Source of the DNA: an uncultured Christensenella sp.
Lineage (GTDB): Bacteria; Bacillota; Clostridia; Christensenellales; Pumilibacteraceae
Direction of reading: 5' to 3'
NCBI GenBank assembly: GCA_910585955.1
Contig: CAJUGC010000003.1
Location: 1-64,000, forward strand
Length of the DNA: 64,000 bases
The position numbers and the translations under genes are program-made. This document shows, piece by piece, positions 42,305 to 54,904 of this stretch (the first letter of the stretch is position 1; each line of letters opens with the position of its first letter). Under the pieces are notes generated by a model. The model worked only from the letters and a program-made list of their open reading frames with translations. It had not been told where the DNA came from and ran no database searches.

Positions 42305-42810
42305 AATTCTATATCTATTTGGTAATTGTTGTCAATTAAAATATAGTCCGTCCCATACTCTTTGCATAATTGTAAATTTTGCATATTGTCTGAAATCAAT
42401 TCGGCTTTATTTATATCGGTTTTTATACGATTTTCAATTATCTTTTCAAATTTCAAAATATCGGAAAACTTGCTTTCAATATATTCGGCAGTCATAATCA
42501 GGCAATAATATTTAATTTCGGGCAAGTAACTTTCATTGAAATCTTTTTGCCAATCAAACGGAATATAACACCCTTCGATAATAAGATTTTGCTTGTTCTC
42601 TATCGCCGTTTTTATCATTTCCTTTACAATCGACCAAAGATATGCTGTAAGTTCTTTATCGTCGTTTACACTAAGCGAAGTTTTACCGCTTCTGATTAAC
42701 CCCATTTTTAAGTGATCGATAGAGAAATACGGGATTTTATATTTCTCCATAAGCCGTTGCGATAAAGCAGTTTTACCCGTATGCGTTGTTCCCGAAATTA
42801 AAATTACCAT
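42301..42810 (-). CDS. P-loop nucleotide kinase-like protein
   Basis: A 169-residue ATPase of the adenylate-kinase/zeta-toxin-like fold. The Walker A motif GTTHTGKTALS is at residues 7-17, LIIEGCYIPF forms a Walker-B-like strand, and a lid region with several Arg/Lys follows. Substrate unknown; small-molecule phosphotransferases of resistance islands look similar. The -10 box lies six bases before the ATG and there is no ribosome site, so the transcript should be leaderless. First gene of an AT-rich pair with the acetyltransferase. Confidence 0.75.
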   Translation of the reverse strand: MVILISGTTHTGKTALSQRLMEKYKIPYFSIDHLKMGLIRSGKTSLSVNDDKELTAYLWSIVKEMIKTAIENKQNLIIEGCYIPFDWQKDFNESYLPEIKYYCLIMTAEYIESKFSDILKFEKIIENRIKTDINKAELISDNMQNLQLCKEYGTDYILIDNNYQIDIEL

Positions 42811-42816
42811 AAAAAT

Positions 42817-42845
42817 ATTGTATCACATATTCACTTTATTTTCAA
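42817..42845 (-). promoter_or_regulatory. Promoter of the P-loop/GNAT pair (leaderless geometry)
   Basis: TTGAAA (42840-42845) and TACAAT (42817-42822) on the minus strand with a 17-base spacer; six bases separate the -10 box from the ATG. Confidence 0.65.
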
Positions 42846-42912
42846 CTATATATCAAACTCAATTGTTATTTTGTCAAGCGGCTTTCGCGACATTAACCGC
42901 CGTTTGGATATA

Positions 42913-42952
42913 TAAAAAAATAACCTAACTCGATAAATTCGAATTAGGTCAA
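42913..42952 (-). terminator. tRNA-Arg terminator
   Basis: ACCTAAtTCGAATTTATCGAgTTAGGT forms a hairpin on the minus strand, directly followed by seven T residues. Confidence 0.75.
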
Positions 42953-42955
42953 TAT

Positions 42956-43032
42956 TGGTGCGCCGTAAGGAGCTCGAATCCCTAACCTTTGGTTCCGTAG
43001 ACCAACGCTCTATCCAATTGAGCTAACAGCGC
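42956..43032 (-). tRNA. tRNA-Arg(ACG)
   Basis: A 77-nt cloverleaf with CCA encoded: acceptor GCGCTGT/ACGGCGC, anticodon loop CTACGGA (ACG), T-loop TTCGAGC. A34 should be converted to inosine by the TadA encoded in this window. Confidence 0.95.
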
Positions 43033-43046
43033 ATATTTTGTTGCAT

Positions 43047-43125
43047 TCGACACTGTAAGGGGACTTTAATCCCTAACCTTTGGCTTAAGTAGACCAACGC
43101 TCTATCCAACCAAAGCTGACAGCGC
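43047..43125 (-). pseudogene. Decayed tandem copy of tRNA-Arg
   Basis: This sequence repeats the neighbouring tRNA-Arg with long identical blocks (GATAGAGCGTTGGTCTAC and AAAGGTTAGGGATT). It has one extra base in the D-loop and one in the anticodon loop, TTAAAG instead of TTCGAG in the T-loop, and no CCA end (CGA instead). The acceptor stem can still pair, partly through G-U. It is most likely a dead duplicate. Confidence 0.75.
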
Positions 43126-43207
43126 ATATAGGACTTTGCCTCAATGCTTGATTATTATATATCAATTATTCGGCAAAGTCAATCGTTTTCGGGCTTGTGT
43201 TTGAAAA

Positions 43208-44710
43208 TTATACTTTCGTATTGGTGTTACGCAAGATTACGTCGTGATAGCCGCCCTCGACTATGCTTGTTGCGGAAACGAGCGTGATTTTGGCTTCCTT
43301 TTGAAGCTGAGGTATGCTTGTCACTCCGCAGTTGCACATCGTGGACTTGACTTTATAGAGGCTCTTTTCGACGTTATCGCGAAGCGGTCCCGCATAGACG
43401 ACATACGAGTCTACGCCCTCTTCGAACGAAAGTTTCGACTTGCCGCCGAGGTCGTATCTCTGCCAATTGCGGGCGCGGTTGCTTCCCTCGCCCCAATACT
43501 CTTTCACATAAGTTCCGTTGACGTTGAGCTTGTTTGTAGGGCTTTCGTCGAAGCGCGCAAAATACCTGCCGAGCATTATGAAGTCCGCGCCCATTGCGAG
43601 CGCAAGCGTCATGTGATAGTCGTGAACTATGCCTCCGTCCGAACATATAGGCACATAAACGCCCGTCTTTTTATAATATTCGTCGCGCGCCGCCGCCACT
43701 TCTATAACCGCCGTAGCCTGTCCCCTGCCGATACCCTTTTGCTCGCGCGTGATACAGATAGATCCGCCGCCGATACCGATTTTGACAAAGTCCGCGCCCG
43801 CTTCCGCAAGGAACATAAAGCCGTCCCTGTCGACGACGTTTCCCGCGCCCACTTTTACGCTGTCGCCGTACTTCGAGCGAATGAAGTCGAGGGTCTTTTT
43901 CTGCCAGCAGGTATAGCCCTCGGACGAGTCGATACACAGCACATCCGCGCCCGCTTCGACGAGAGCCGGCACGCGTTTTTCGTAGTCGAGCGTATTTATA
44001 CCCGCGCCCACTCTGAAGCGTTTGTGCTCGTCCAAAAGCTCCTGCGGGTTTTCCTTATGATTGTCATAGTCCTTCCTGAAAACGAGATAGACGAGATTGC
44101 CCTTGCCGTCTATGAGGGGAAGCGAGTTTAATTTGTGTTCCCAAATGATGTCGTTCGCCTCTTTAAGCGAAGTAGTCGCGGGTGCGGTCACGAGTTTTTC
44201 TATGGGAGTCATGAACTCCTTTATCTTCGTATCCGCCGCCATTCTGCTGACGCGGTAATCCCTGCCCGTGACTATGCCGAGAAGCTTCCCGCTGCCCGTG
44301 CCGTCCGCCGTTATGGGAATAGTCGAATGACCGTTCCTTTCCTTAAGAGCAAGCACATCGGCAAGCGTGTTGTCGGGTTTCAAGTTGCTGTCCGAGACAA
44401 CGAAGCCGGCCTTATAGTTCTTGACGCGAGCCACCATAGCCGCCTCGTCCTCGATAGACTGAGAACCGTAGATAAACGAAAGCCCGCCCTCTCTCGCAAG
44501 CGCAAGCGCGAGATTGTCGTCGGAAACCGACTGCATTATCGCCGAAACGAGCGGAATATTCAAACTTATCGAAGGTTCCTCTCCCTTCTTATACTTGACG
44601 AGCGGGGTCCTTAGCGACACATTCGCCGGAATACACTCGGGCGACGTGTAGCCGGGTATAAGCAGATATTCGCTAAAAGTATGCGACGGTTCTTTACAGT
44701 AGTGCGCCAT
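43208..44710 (-). CDS. guaB: IMP dehydrogenase, Tritrichomonas-like type
   Basis: A 500-residue enzyme oxidising IMP to XMP, the first committed step to GMP. A TIM barrel is interrupted by a CBS-pair domain (about 105-225). The catalytic loop reads GGGSICITREQKGIGRGQ with Cys319, unlike the usual bacterial GPGSICTTR. Blocks such as GRYFARFDESPT and WGEGSNRARNWQRYDLGGK closely match what I recall of the Tritrichomonas foetus enzyme, whose catalytic residue is also Cys319. The ATG at 44710 follows GGAGG. Single-gene transcript from TTGCAA-17-TATACT. Confidence 0.92.
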   Translation of the reverse strand: MAHYCKEPSHTFSEYLLIPGYTSPECIPANVSLRTPLVKYKKGEEPSISLNIPLVSAIMQSVSDDNLALALAREGGLSFIYGSQSIEDEAAMVARVKNYKAGFVVSDSNLKPDNTLADVLALKERNGHSTIPITADGTGSGKLLGIVTGRDYRVSRMAADTKIKEFMTPIEKLVTAPATTSLKEANDIIWEHKLNSLPLIDGKGNLVYLVFRKDYDNHKENPQELLDEHKRFRVGAGINTLDYEKRVPALVEAGADVLCIDSSEGYTCWQKKTLDFIRSKYGDSVKVGAGNVVDRDGFMFLAEAGADFVKIGIGGGSICITREQKGIGRGQATAVIEVAAARDEYYKKTGVYVPICSDGGIVHDYHMTLALAMGADFIMLGRYFARFDESPTNKLNVNGTYVKEYWGEGSNRARNWQRYDLGGKSKLSFEEGVDSYVVYAGPLRDNVEKSLYKVKSTMCNCGVTSIPQLQKEAKITLVSATSIVEGGYHDVILRNTNTKV

Positions 44711-44754
44711 TTTTTTGCCTCCATAGCAATCGGATGTGTGATTATATTGCATAC

Positions 44755-44783
44755 AGTATATCACAACGAATAAAAACTTGCAA
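44755..44783 (-). promoter_or_regulatory. guaB promoter
   Basis: TTGCAA (44778-44783) and TATACT (44755-44760) on the minus strand, 17-base spacer. Confidence 0.7.
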
Positions 44784-44814
44784 TCGTTTTCAAGGGTATT
44801 TTCGCTTCGCTATA

Positions 44815-44848
44815 AAAAAACACTCCGAAAGTATCGGAGTGTTTTTTG
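44815..44848. terminator. rpoC terminator
   Basis: AACACTCCGA (44819-44828) pairs with TCGGAGTGTT (44834-44843) around five bases, with runs of A and T on the two sides; it ends the rpoBC transcript. Confidence 0.85.
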
Positions 44849-44864
44849 TTTGATTTCGATTTCT

Positions 44865-48476
<3,612 letters not shown>

Positions 48477-51400
48477 TTACTTGTCCTCCTCCTTCTTGCT
48501 CTTCTTTCCCTTCTTTGCGGGAAGCTCGTCGTCGAGGTAATCGTCCTCGGTTATCTGTCTGTCCGCGAACGGATCGGCGATTTCGACTTCCTCTTCTCCG
48601 AAGAGCGCTTTGTCGATGTCTTCTTCTGCGGGCACGTCGAGCGGTTCGTCGTCGAACATATCGTCGCTCTCGCCGAGGTCAAGCTCTTCGTCGAAGTTTA
48701 TTTCTCCGTCCTCGAAGTGCTTTTTGCGCTGTTCGCCCTCTTCGACTTGATTATAGCCGAACACGTCGTCCTCGATAAGATCCTTTATGGAGATTTCGTT
48801 TCTGTCTTCGTTGAGCACCTTGACGTCGAGCGCGAGCGCCTGAAGCTCCTTTATGAGCACCTTGAACGATTCGGGCACGCCGGGCTCGGAAGTGTTGAGC
48901 CCCTTTACTATCGACTCGTAAGTCTTTACTCTGCCCACGATGTCGTCGGACTTGACCGTCATGATTTCTTGAAGCACGTTTGCCGCGCCGTATGCGTACA
49001 GCGCCCAAACTTCCATTTCGCCGAAACGCTGTCCGCCCATCTGCGCCTTGCCGCCGAGAGGCTGCTGCGTGACGAGCGAGTAAGGACCGGTGGAACGCGC
49101 GTGAATCTTGTCGTCGACAAGGTGGATAAGTTTGATCATATACATATAGCCGACCGTCGCGCGGTTTTCGAACGGCTCGCCCGTTCTGCCGTCGTACATG
49201 AGAATCTTTCCGTCGACTTTGCCGTCGGTCGTAAAGCCGTTCTGTTCGAGAAGCATCTTTATGTCGCTCTCGAGCGCGCCGTCGAACACGGGCGTCGCCA
49301 CCTTCCAGCCGAGAGCCTTTGCGACAAGCCCGAGGTGAACCTCGAGCACCTGTCCGATGTTCATACGAGAAGGCACGCCGAGCGGATTTAAGACTATCTG
49401 AAGCGGAGTTCCGTCTGCCATGAACGGCATATCCTCTTCGGGAAGTATACGGGATACGACGCCCTTGTTGCCGTGTCTGCCCGCCATCTTGTCGCCTACG
49501 GAAATCTTACGTTTCTGTGCGATGTAGACTCTGACGAGCTTGTTCACGCCGGGGCTCATTTCGTCCTTGTTCGCGCGGGTGAACACCTTGACGTCGACGA
49601 CTATGCCGCCCTCGCCGTGAGGCACGCGAAGAGATGTGTCGCGCACCTCTCTCGCCTTTTCGCCGAATATAGCGCGCAGCAGTCTTTCCTCGGGCGTGAG
49701 CTCGGTCTCGCCCTTGGGCGTAACCTTGCCGACGAGAATGTCGCCGCTCGTGACCTCGGCGCCTATGCGCACGATACCGTCCTCGTCGAGGTTTTTAAGA
49801 GCGTCCTCGCCGACGTTGGGTATGTCGCGCGTAATCTCTTCCTCGCCGAGTTTCGTGTCTCTCGCGTCGATTTCGTGTTCCTCTATATGAATGGAAGTGA
49901 ACACGTCGTCTTTTGCTATCTTTTCGTTTATGAGAATCGCGTCCTCGTAGTTATAGCCTTCCCAGGACATGAAGCCGATGAGAATGTTTCTGCCGAGTGC
50001 AAGCTCCGCGTTTTGCGTCGAGTGACCGTCGGCAAGCACCTGACCCTTTTCCACTCTCTCGCCCTTTTCGACGATCGGCTTTTGGTTTATGCAAGTGCCC
50101 TGGTTGGAGCCGATGAACTTTTTGAGCTTGTAAGTCGAGCGCGCGCCGTCGTCCTCGTCCACCATTATAGTATCCGCGTCGACGTATGCGACTTTGCCCG
50201 CATTTCTCGCCCAAACCATAACGCCCGAGTCGTATGCTATTTTATGCTCTATGCCCGTGCCGACGATGGGAGCTTCGGGCTTTAAAAGAGGAACTGCCTG
50301 TCTCTGCATGTTCGAGCCCATAAGCGCACGGTTCGTATCGTCGTTTTCGAGGAAGGGTATGAGCGCCGTTGCGACCGAAACCATCTGGCGGGGCGAAACG
50401 TCGATGTAATCGATGTCGTTGCGATTGTGCTCGCCGATGTCGTCGCGATAACGCGCAAGCACACGTTCCTTTTCGAACCAGCCGTTTTCGTCGAGAGGCT
50501 CGTTTGCCTGTGCGACGATGTATCTGTCCTCTTCGTCTGCGGACAGATAATCGACTATGTCCGTGACCTTCTTGTTTTCCTTATCGACTCTGCGGTACGG
50601 AGCTTCGATAAAGCCGTAGCGATTGATACGCGCATATGCGGAAAGCGAGCTTATAAGACCGATGTTCTGTCCTTCGGGCGTCTCTATCGGGCACATACGC
50701 GAGTAGTGCGAGTAGTGAACGTCGCGCACCTCGAACGAAGCGCGCTCGCGGTTTAAGCCGCCTGGACCGAGCGCCGAGAGCTTTCTCTTATGCGTGAGCT
50801 CTGCTATGGGGTTGCTCTCGTCCATGAACTGCGAGAGCTGGGACGAGCCGAAGAATTCTTTTATCGAGCTCGATACGGGACGTATGTTTATGAGGGTCTG
50901 CGGAGTGAGATCTGCGTCCGACTGGATCTGCATTCTCTCCCTTATGACGCGCTCGAGTCTCGCGATACCTATGCGGAACTGATTCTGCAAAAGCTCGCCC
51001 ACGCTGCGCACTCTGCGGTTGCCGAGGTGGTCGATATTGTCGCAGAAGCCTATGCCGTAGCGAAGTCCCGTTATATAATTTATGGTTGCGATTACGTCGT
51101 CTACGAGAAGGTGCTTGACGACGAGATTGTCTACGTTCGCGACTATGAGATTCTTAAGCTTCTCGCTGTCGCCCGCCGCCTCGTCCATAAGAGCCTTGAG
51201 CGCCGTGTAGTGTACCCTTTCGCCTATGCCGAGATCCTCGGGATCGCAATCGACATAGTCTTTAAGGTCGACGTGGTTGTTGCCTATGACGGTGTGAACG
51301 CCCGTTTCCGTAGCGTAAAGCTCGGGATTGACCGCGACGGTCACTTCGTTTATGCCCGCATTCTGAATCTTGATTGCTGTCGGCTCGTCGATGAGCGCGC

Positions 51401-52349
51401 CTTTCTTTACATAGAGCACGCCGTCCGCGTCGGTAACGTCCTCGCCTGCGACCTGTCCCGCGATACGTGCGGCGAGCGCAAGTTTTTTGTTGAATTTATA
51501 GCGGCCTACACGCGAGAGGTCGTACTTTCTGCGGTCGTAGAAGAGATTTTCCACATAGCCGCGTATGCTGTCGAGGTTGGGAATCTCTCCGGGACGAAGC
51601 TTGCGGTTAAGTTCGATAAGACCGTCGTCCTCGTTTTTCGTACCGTCCTTTTCGCAGGTCGTACGAATGAGCTTTTCGTCGTGGAATATCGCGCGCAGTT
51701 CCTCGTCCGTACCGAATTGCGCGCCCTTCGTAACGGCGGAAAGCGAACGCATGAGCACCGTTGCGGGCACCTTTCTCGTACGGTCGACGTGCACCCAAAG
51801 AGTGCCGGAGGCGTCCTCCTGGAACTCGAGCCAAGCGCCGCGGGAAGGAATGTTCGTTGCGCCGTAATAGGCTTTGCCCGTCTTTACGTCTTTGACGAAA
51901 TCGAAGTACACGCCGGGCGAGCGGACAAGCTGGGAGACGATTACGCGTTCCGCGCCGTTGATGATGAACGAACCGTTCGGGGTCATGAGCGGGAAATCGC
52001 CCATAAAGACCTCTTGCTCGATCGCCTGTCCCGTTTCCTTATATACGAGACGCACCTTTACTTTTAAAGGCGCCGCATACGTCGCGTCTCTGTCCTTACA
52101 CTCTTTTTCCGTGTACTTGGGCTTAAACTCGAGCGTATGATCGAGAAAGTACAGTTCTATCTTGCCCGCAAAGTCGGTGATCGGGGAAAAGTCCTCGAAC
52201 ACTTCCGCAATGCCGTGCTTCAAGAATTCGTCGTACGACGCTTTCTGCACCTCGATAAGGTACGGCATATCTATGACTTCGTTCACCTGCGCAAACGAGC
52301 GTCTTTCGGTCTTGCCGTACTTTACCTTTCTTATTGTTCTTGCCGCCAT
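48477..52349 (-). CDS. rpoB: RNA polymerase subunit beta
   Basis: A 1290-residue subunit. The rifampicin-binding region reads SSQLSQFMDESNPIAELTHK followed by RKLSALGPGGL, with the usual Asp, His and Ser positions kept, so no common resistance substitution is seen. The C-terminus has an acidic extension (about 90 residues, EEEVEIADPFADRQ region) after the last conserved block. AAAGGAG precedes the ATG. The rplK-A-J-L genes that normally precede rpoB are absent; a divergent hydrolase gene lies there instead. Confidence 0.98.
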   Translation of the reverse strand: MAARTIRKVKYGKTERRSFAQVNEVIDMPYLIEVQKASYDEFLKHGIAEVFEDFSPITDFAGKIELYFLDHTLEFKPKYTEKECKDRDATYAAPLKVKVRLVYKETGQAIEQEVFMGDFPLMTPNGSFIINGAERVIVSQLVRSPGVYFDFVKDVKTGKAYYGATNIPSRGAWLEFQEDASGTLWVHVDRTRKVPATVLMRSLSAVTKGAQFGTDEELRAIFHDEKLIRTTCEKDGTKNEDDGLIELNRKLRPGEIPNLDSIRGYVENLFYDRRKYDLSRVGRYKFNKKLALAARIAGQVAGEDVTDADGVLYVKKGALIDEPTAIKIQNAGINEVTVAVNPELYATETGVHTVIGNNHVDLKDYVDCDPEDLGIGERVHYTALKALMDEAAGDSEKLKNLIVANVDNLVVKHLLVDDVIATINYITGLRYGIGFCDNIDHLGNRRVRSVGELLQNQFRIGIARLERVIRERMQIQSDADLTPQTLINIRPVSSSIKEFFGSSQLSQFMDESNPIAELTHKRKLSALGPGGLNRERASFEVRDVHYSHYSRMCPIETPEGQNIGLISSLSAYARINRYGFIEAPYRRVDKENKKVTDIVDYLSADEEDRYIVAQANEPLDENGWFEKERVLARYRDDIGEHNRNDIDYIDVSPRQMVSVATALIPFLENDDTNRALMGSNMQRQAVPLLKPEAPIVGTGIEHKIAYDSGVMVWARNAGKVAYVDADTIMVDEDDGARSTYKLKKFIGSNQGTCINQKPIVEKGERVEKGQVLADGHSTQNAELALGRNILIGFMSWEGYNYEDAILINEKIAKDDVFTSIHIEEHEIDARDTKLGEEEITRDIPNVGEDALKNLDEDGIVRIGAEVTSGDILVGKVTPKGETELTPEERLLRAIFGEKAREVRDTSLRVPHGEGGIVVDVKVFTRANKDEMSPGVNKLVRVYIAQKRKISVGDKMAGRHGNKGVVSRILPEEDMPFMADGTPLQIVLNPLGVPSRMNIGQVLEVHLGLVAKALGWKVATPVFDGALESDIKMLLEQNGFTTDGKVDGKILMYDGRTGEPFENRATVGYMYMIKLIHLVDDKIHARSTGPYSLVTQQPLGGKAQMGGQRFGEMEVWALYAYGAANVLQEIMTVKSDDIVGRVKTYESIVKGLNTSEPGVPESFKVLIKELQALALDVKVLNEDRNEISIKDLIEDDVFGYNQVEEGEQRKKHFEDGEINFDEELDLGESDDMFDDEPLDVPAEEDIDKALFGEEEVEIADPFADRQITEDDYLDDELPAKKGKKSKKEEDK

Positions 52350-52779
52350 TGAATTTCTCCTTTAAAGCGCTTGAAATATTTTTTTACTTTTTTGTCTTAA
52401 AACCGTTGCTTTTTTCTCGTGTTCGGTATATACTATATGTGTAATCGATATTAAAAGCATGGTGCGAGTCCGCCTTAAGGGCGAGAATACGCACTTGTAA
52501 TTTTATCACGTTTGACCGCCGAAAGTCAAGCGTTTTTTGTTAAATTTTCTTAACAAAATTTTTCCCGCTTTTTTGTAAAACTAAAAACCAAAGCGTGATG
52601 GAAATTTGCGCGTATGTCCCCGAAAGCCGACAACGCGCATTTTTTTTCGCCGTTCGAGAATGTAAACCTTTCGTGCGTGTTTTGTAACATATTATATACG
52701 GGCAAAAAATCGACTTTATCATATAATGGTTATGTCGGCGATACCCTCCCTCGACGAACATCTTACGGGAGAAGCACCC
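52350..52779. other. rpoB leader and divergent intergenic region
   Basis: This 430-base stretch holds the rpoBC promoter (TTGACT 52524-52529, 18 bases, TAAAAT 52500-52505, minus strand) and a leader of about 145 bases. The leader begins with a hairpin, GTGCG/CGCAC at 52462-52494 with CGCC/GGCG inside. Upstream, TTTTGTTAA-attttc-TTAACAAAA (52535-52558) is a perfect inverted repeat. A weak TATAAT at 52722-52727 may serve the rightward gene. No other gene is seen. Confidence 0.65.
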
Positions 52780-53853
52780 ATGCGAAACAACGTGATATCC
52801 TACGTCAAACAGAACCTTGCGGATTTCGAGACCGAAGAGCCGAACGAAGTGGACGCTCTCGCGCTCTCTTGGCTTTCGTACTTTTCCCTTCCCAAACAAC
52901 TTGTTTGTACGGGAGCAAAGATCGGCGAACTCGATGACGACAAACTGCGTCCCGACAAGGAAATGTACGCCGCGTCCTTTAACCCGAAAACGAGCAAAAA
53001 GCTGTTTTCTTTTCTTCGTCAAAGTCCCCGCTTTAAAAACTCCGAAATTTTCCGCTTTACGGAAGATACGAGCACAGACGAAGAAAAACAGTTCGGCGCG
53101 CTGTGCGTAAAACTCAAACACGACACATATTTCATTTCCTTTCGCGGCACCGACGCTTCGTACGTCGGTTGGAAAGAAGATTTCAATCTCGCCTACCGCT
53201 TTCCCATTCCCTCGCAAAAAGAGGGACTTGCGTACGTCGAAAAAATAATGACCGCTTTCCCCGAAGCAAAATTTTATCTCGGCGGACATTCAAAGGGCGG
53301 TAATATCGCAATTTACGCCGCCGCGCTTTTAAAATCCGAACTGCAAGAACGTATAATCGGCGTTTACAATTTCGACGGTCCCGGTTTTCCGACAGAATTT
53401 CAACAGAGTGACGTTTACGCTTCCGTCTCTTCCCGAATACATAAGTACGTCCCGAATGCGTCGTTTGTTGGTATGCTGCTCGAAACGCAAAACGGCTTCT
53501 CCGTCGTAAAGAGCGGAAACATAAGTTTTCTGCAACACGACCCGTTTTCCTGGGCCGTCAGAGGAAAGAGATTCGCTTCCGCCGCAAGGCGTTCGAGCGG
53601 GTCGGTATGGCTCGAAAGGGCAGTCAACGAATGGATAAAAGAAATGCCCGTCTGCGAACGCGAACGGGTCGTGAACATTATATTTTCCGCACTCGACGAG
53701 TTAGACGCAAGGGATTTCAATGCATTTTTCCGCACATTATACAGGCAAATACCCGCGCTGAGCCGACAATATAAAAGACTCGATAAGGAAGACCGTGCTT
53801 TTATAGGCTGCAAATTCGAACGGCTGAAAGCGCATATGCGCGGAAAAGCCTGA
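52780..53853 (+). CDS. DUF2974 (Mbeg1-like) alpha/beta hydrolase
   Basis: A 357-residue lipase-like protein. The nucleophile elbow GGHSKGGN puts the catalytic serine at residue 171, preceded by FRGTDASYVGWKEDF (oxyanion region) and followed by YNFDGPGF with a likely acid. The family is frequent in gut Bacillota and its substrate is unknown. The start at 52780 has GGGAG upstream; earlier in-frame ATGs (52726, 52732) lie within or right after the -10 box. No signal peptide. Confidence 0.8.
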   Translation: MRNNVISYVKQNLADFETEEPNEVDALALSWLSYFSLPKQLVCTGAKIGELDDDKLRPDKEMYAASFNPKTSKKLFSFLRQSPRFKNSEIFRFTEDTSTDEEKQFGALCVKLKHDTYFISFRGTDASYVGWKEDFNLAYRFPIPSQKEGLAYVEKIMTAFPEAKFYLGGHSKGGNIAIYAAALLKSELQERIIGVYNFDGPGFPTEFQQSDVYASVSSRIHKYVPNASFVGMLLETQNGFSVVKSGNISFLQHDPFSWAVRGKRFASAARRSSGSVWLERAVNEWIKEMPVCERERVVNIIFSALDELDARDFNAFFRTLYRQIPALSRQYKRLDKEDRAFIGCKFERLKAHMRGKA

Positions 53854-53856
53854 AAT

Positions 53857-54273
53857 TTATCTGCGATTGCCGCCGTCGTCGTAATAAACCGACTCGCTTT
53901 GCAAAAATCTGGTCTCGCCGTTTAACTCATAGCGGAGCACAGCGCAAAAATAACCGCCGTTTCCCGCGTCGGAAAGCGCCTCGAGCTTTTCGAATATGTC
54001 GAGGTCGTCGTCGTATACGCTCGCCGCAACTTCCATGTCACGAACGTCGCTCTTTTTTTCTTCCGAAAAGTACAGCTCGAGCGTGACCGGGATATGGTTC
54101 GAGCCGATCGCAAATTCGTTCTGCGCATAAGCCGTAATTATGCCGTCGCCGCCTTTAAGCCGCACCGAAAGGAATACGAACGCGCTCTCGCCCTTTCCGC
54201 ATTCGGAGCAAGACGATAAAACGAAAAGACAGACCGCCGCAATACATATCAATGCCGCTCTCGCACGTTTCAT
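53857..54273 (-). CDS. Small lipoprotein
   Basis: A 138-residue protein with a lipoprotein signal (hydrophobic residues 6-20, lipobox LSSC) and an acidic beta-rich exterior domain. Its ATG overlaps the stop codon of the XRE membrane regulator (ATGA), so both are co-translated. Function unknown. Confidence 0.7.
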   Translation of the reverse strand: MKRARAALICIAAVCLFVLSSCSECGKGESAFVFLSVRLKGGDGIITAYAQNEFAIGSNHIPVTLELYFSEEKKSDVRDMEVAASVYDDDLDIFEKLEALSDAGNGGYFCAVLRYELNGETRFLQSESVYYDDGGNRR

Positions 54274-54761
54274 CTTCGTTTCCTCAACATTAAAATCAAA
54301 ACTATAGCCAAAACGGAAATAAATACCGCAAGCAGAGCCGAAAGAATAATCATAGGCGTATTTTGCGGTACGGCAATTATCCAAACAGACACACTCGTAT
54401 CGTACAAAGCGTCTTTGACGGCATAGACTATCGTAACAGCAAGTCCGACTATCGCCGCGAGGATCGCCGCGCCGATGCACGCAACGGAAGCGATCGCCTT
54501 CTTTTTTTCAAGCGCCGCCGCGCGTTTTTTGCTTTCCGCCTCGCCCGAATCGCTTAAATTACGGTTTTCCTCTCCGAGCAGGGCGTTGGGATCGATCTCG
54601 AATGCCTTACATATGTTTCCGAGCTGGTTAAGCGACGGCAGACTTTTGCCTGCCTCCCAACGACAAACGGTCTGACGCGACACATCGAGCTTGTCTGCCA
54701 GCTCCTGTTGCGACAGCTTATGCTTATCGCGCAAAATTATGAGTTGTTCTCGAAATGTCAT
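54270..54761 (-). CDS. XRE-family regulator with two membrane segments
   Basis: A 163-residue protein: an N-terminal helix-turn-helix (SQQELADKLDVSRQTVCRWE), a lysine-rich linker and two membrane segments (about 88-112 and 132-158). Membrane-tethered XRE regulators of this type are common in Clostridia. Coupling to a lipoprotein suggests an envelope signal is passed to the DNA-binding domain, but no target site is evident. Confidence 0.85.
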   Translation of the reverse strand: MTFREQLIILRDKHKLSQQELADKLDVSRQTVCRWEAGKSLPSLNQLGNICKAFEIDPNALLGEENRNLSDSGEAESKKRAAALEKKKAIASVACIGAAILAAIVGLAVTIVYAVKDALYDTSVSVWIIAVPQNTPMIILSALLAVFISVLAIVLILMLRKRR

Positions 54762-54837
54762 TTTGCTCCTTGTCTGTCATGAAAACGATTTATATGACGA
54801 TTTTACCACAAAATCCGAAAAATGTAAATCGATTTTC

Positions 54838-54866
54838 TTGCAAATGCATTGCGTTTCCTTTATAAT
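54838..54866 (+). promoter_or_regulatory. Promoter of the lipoprotein/ECF operon
   Basis: TTGCAA (54838-54843) and TATAAT (54861-54866), 17-base spacer. The leader of about 30 bases is too short for a riboswitch. Confidence 0.75.
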
Positions 54867-54904
54867 TATAGAGTAATAAAATTTCCGTATAAGGAAGATC
54901 GACA

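Noticed and set aside
52722..52732. Leaderless start for the DUF2974 gene at 52732
   Set aside because: The spacing to the TATAAT box is four bases rather than six, no -35 box fits, and the ATG at 52780 has a ribosome site.
54762..54904. Cobalamin riboswitch before the lipoprotein/ECF operon
   Set aside because: The leader after the promoter is only about 30 bases, far too short for the known riboswitch class.
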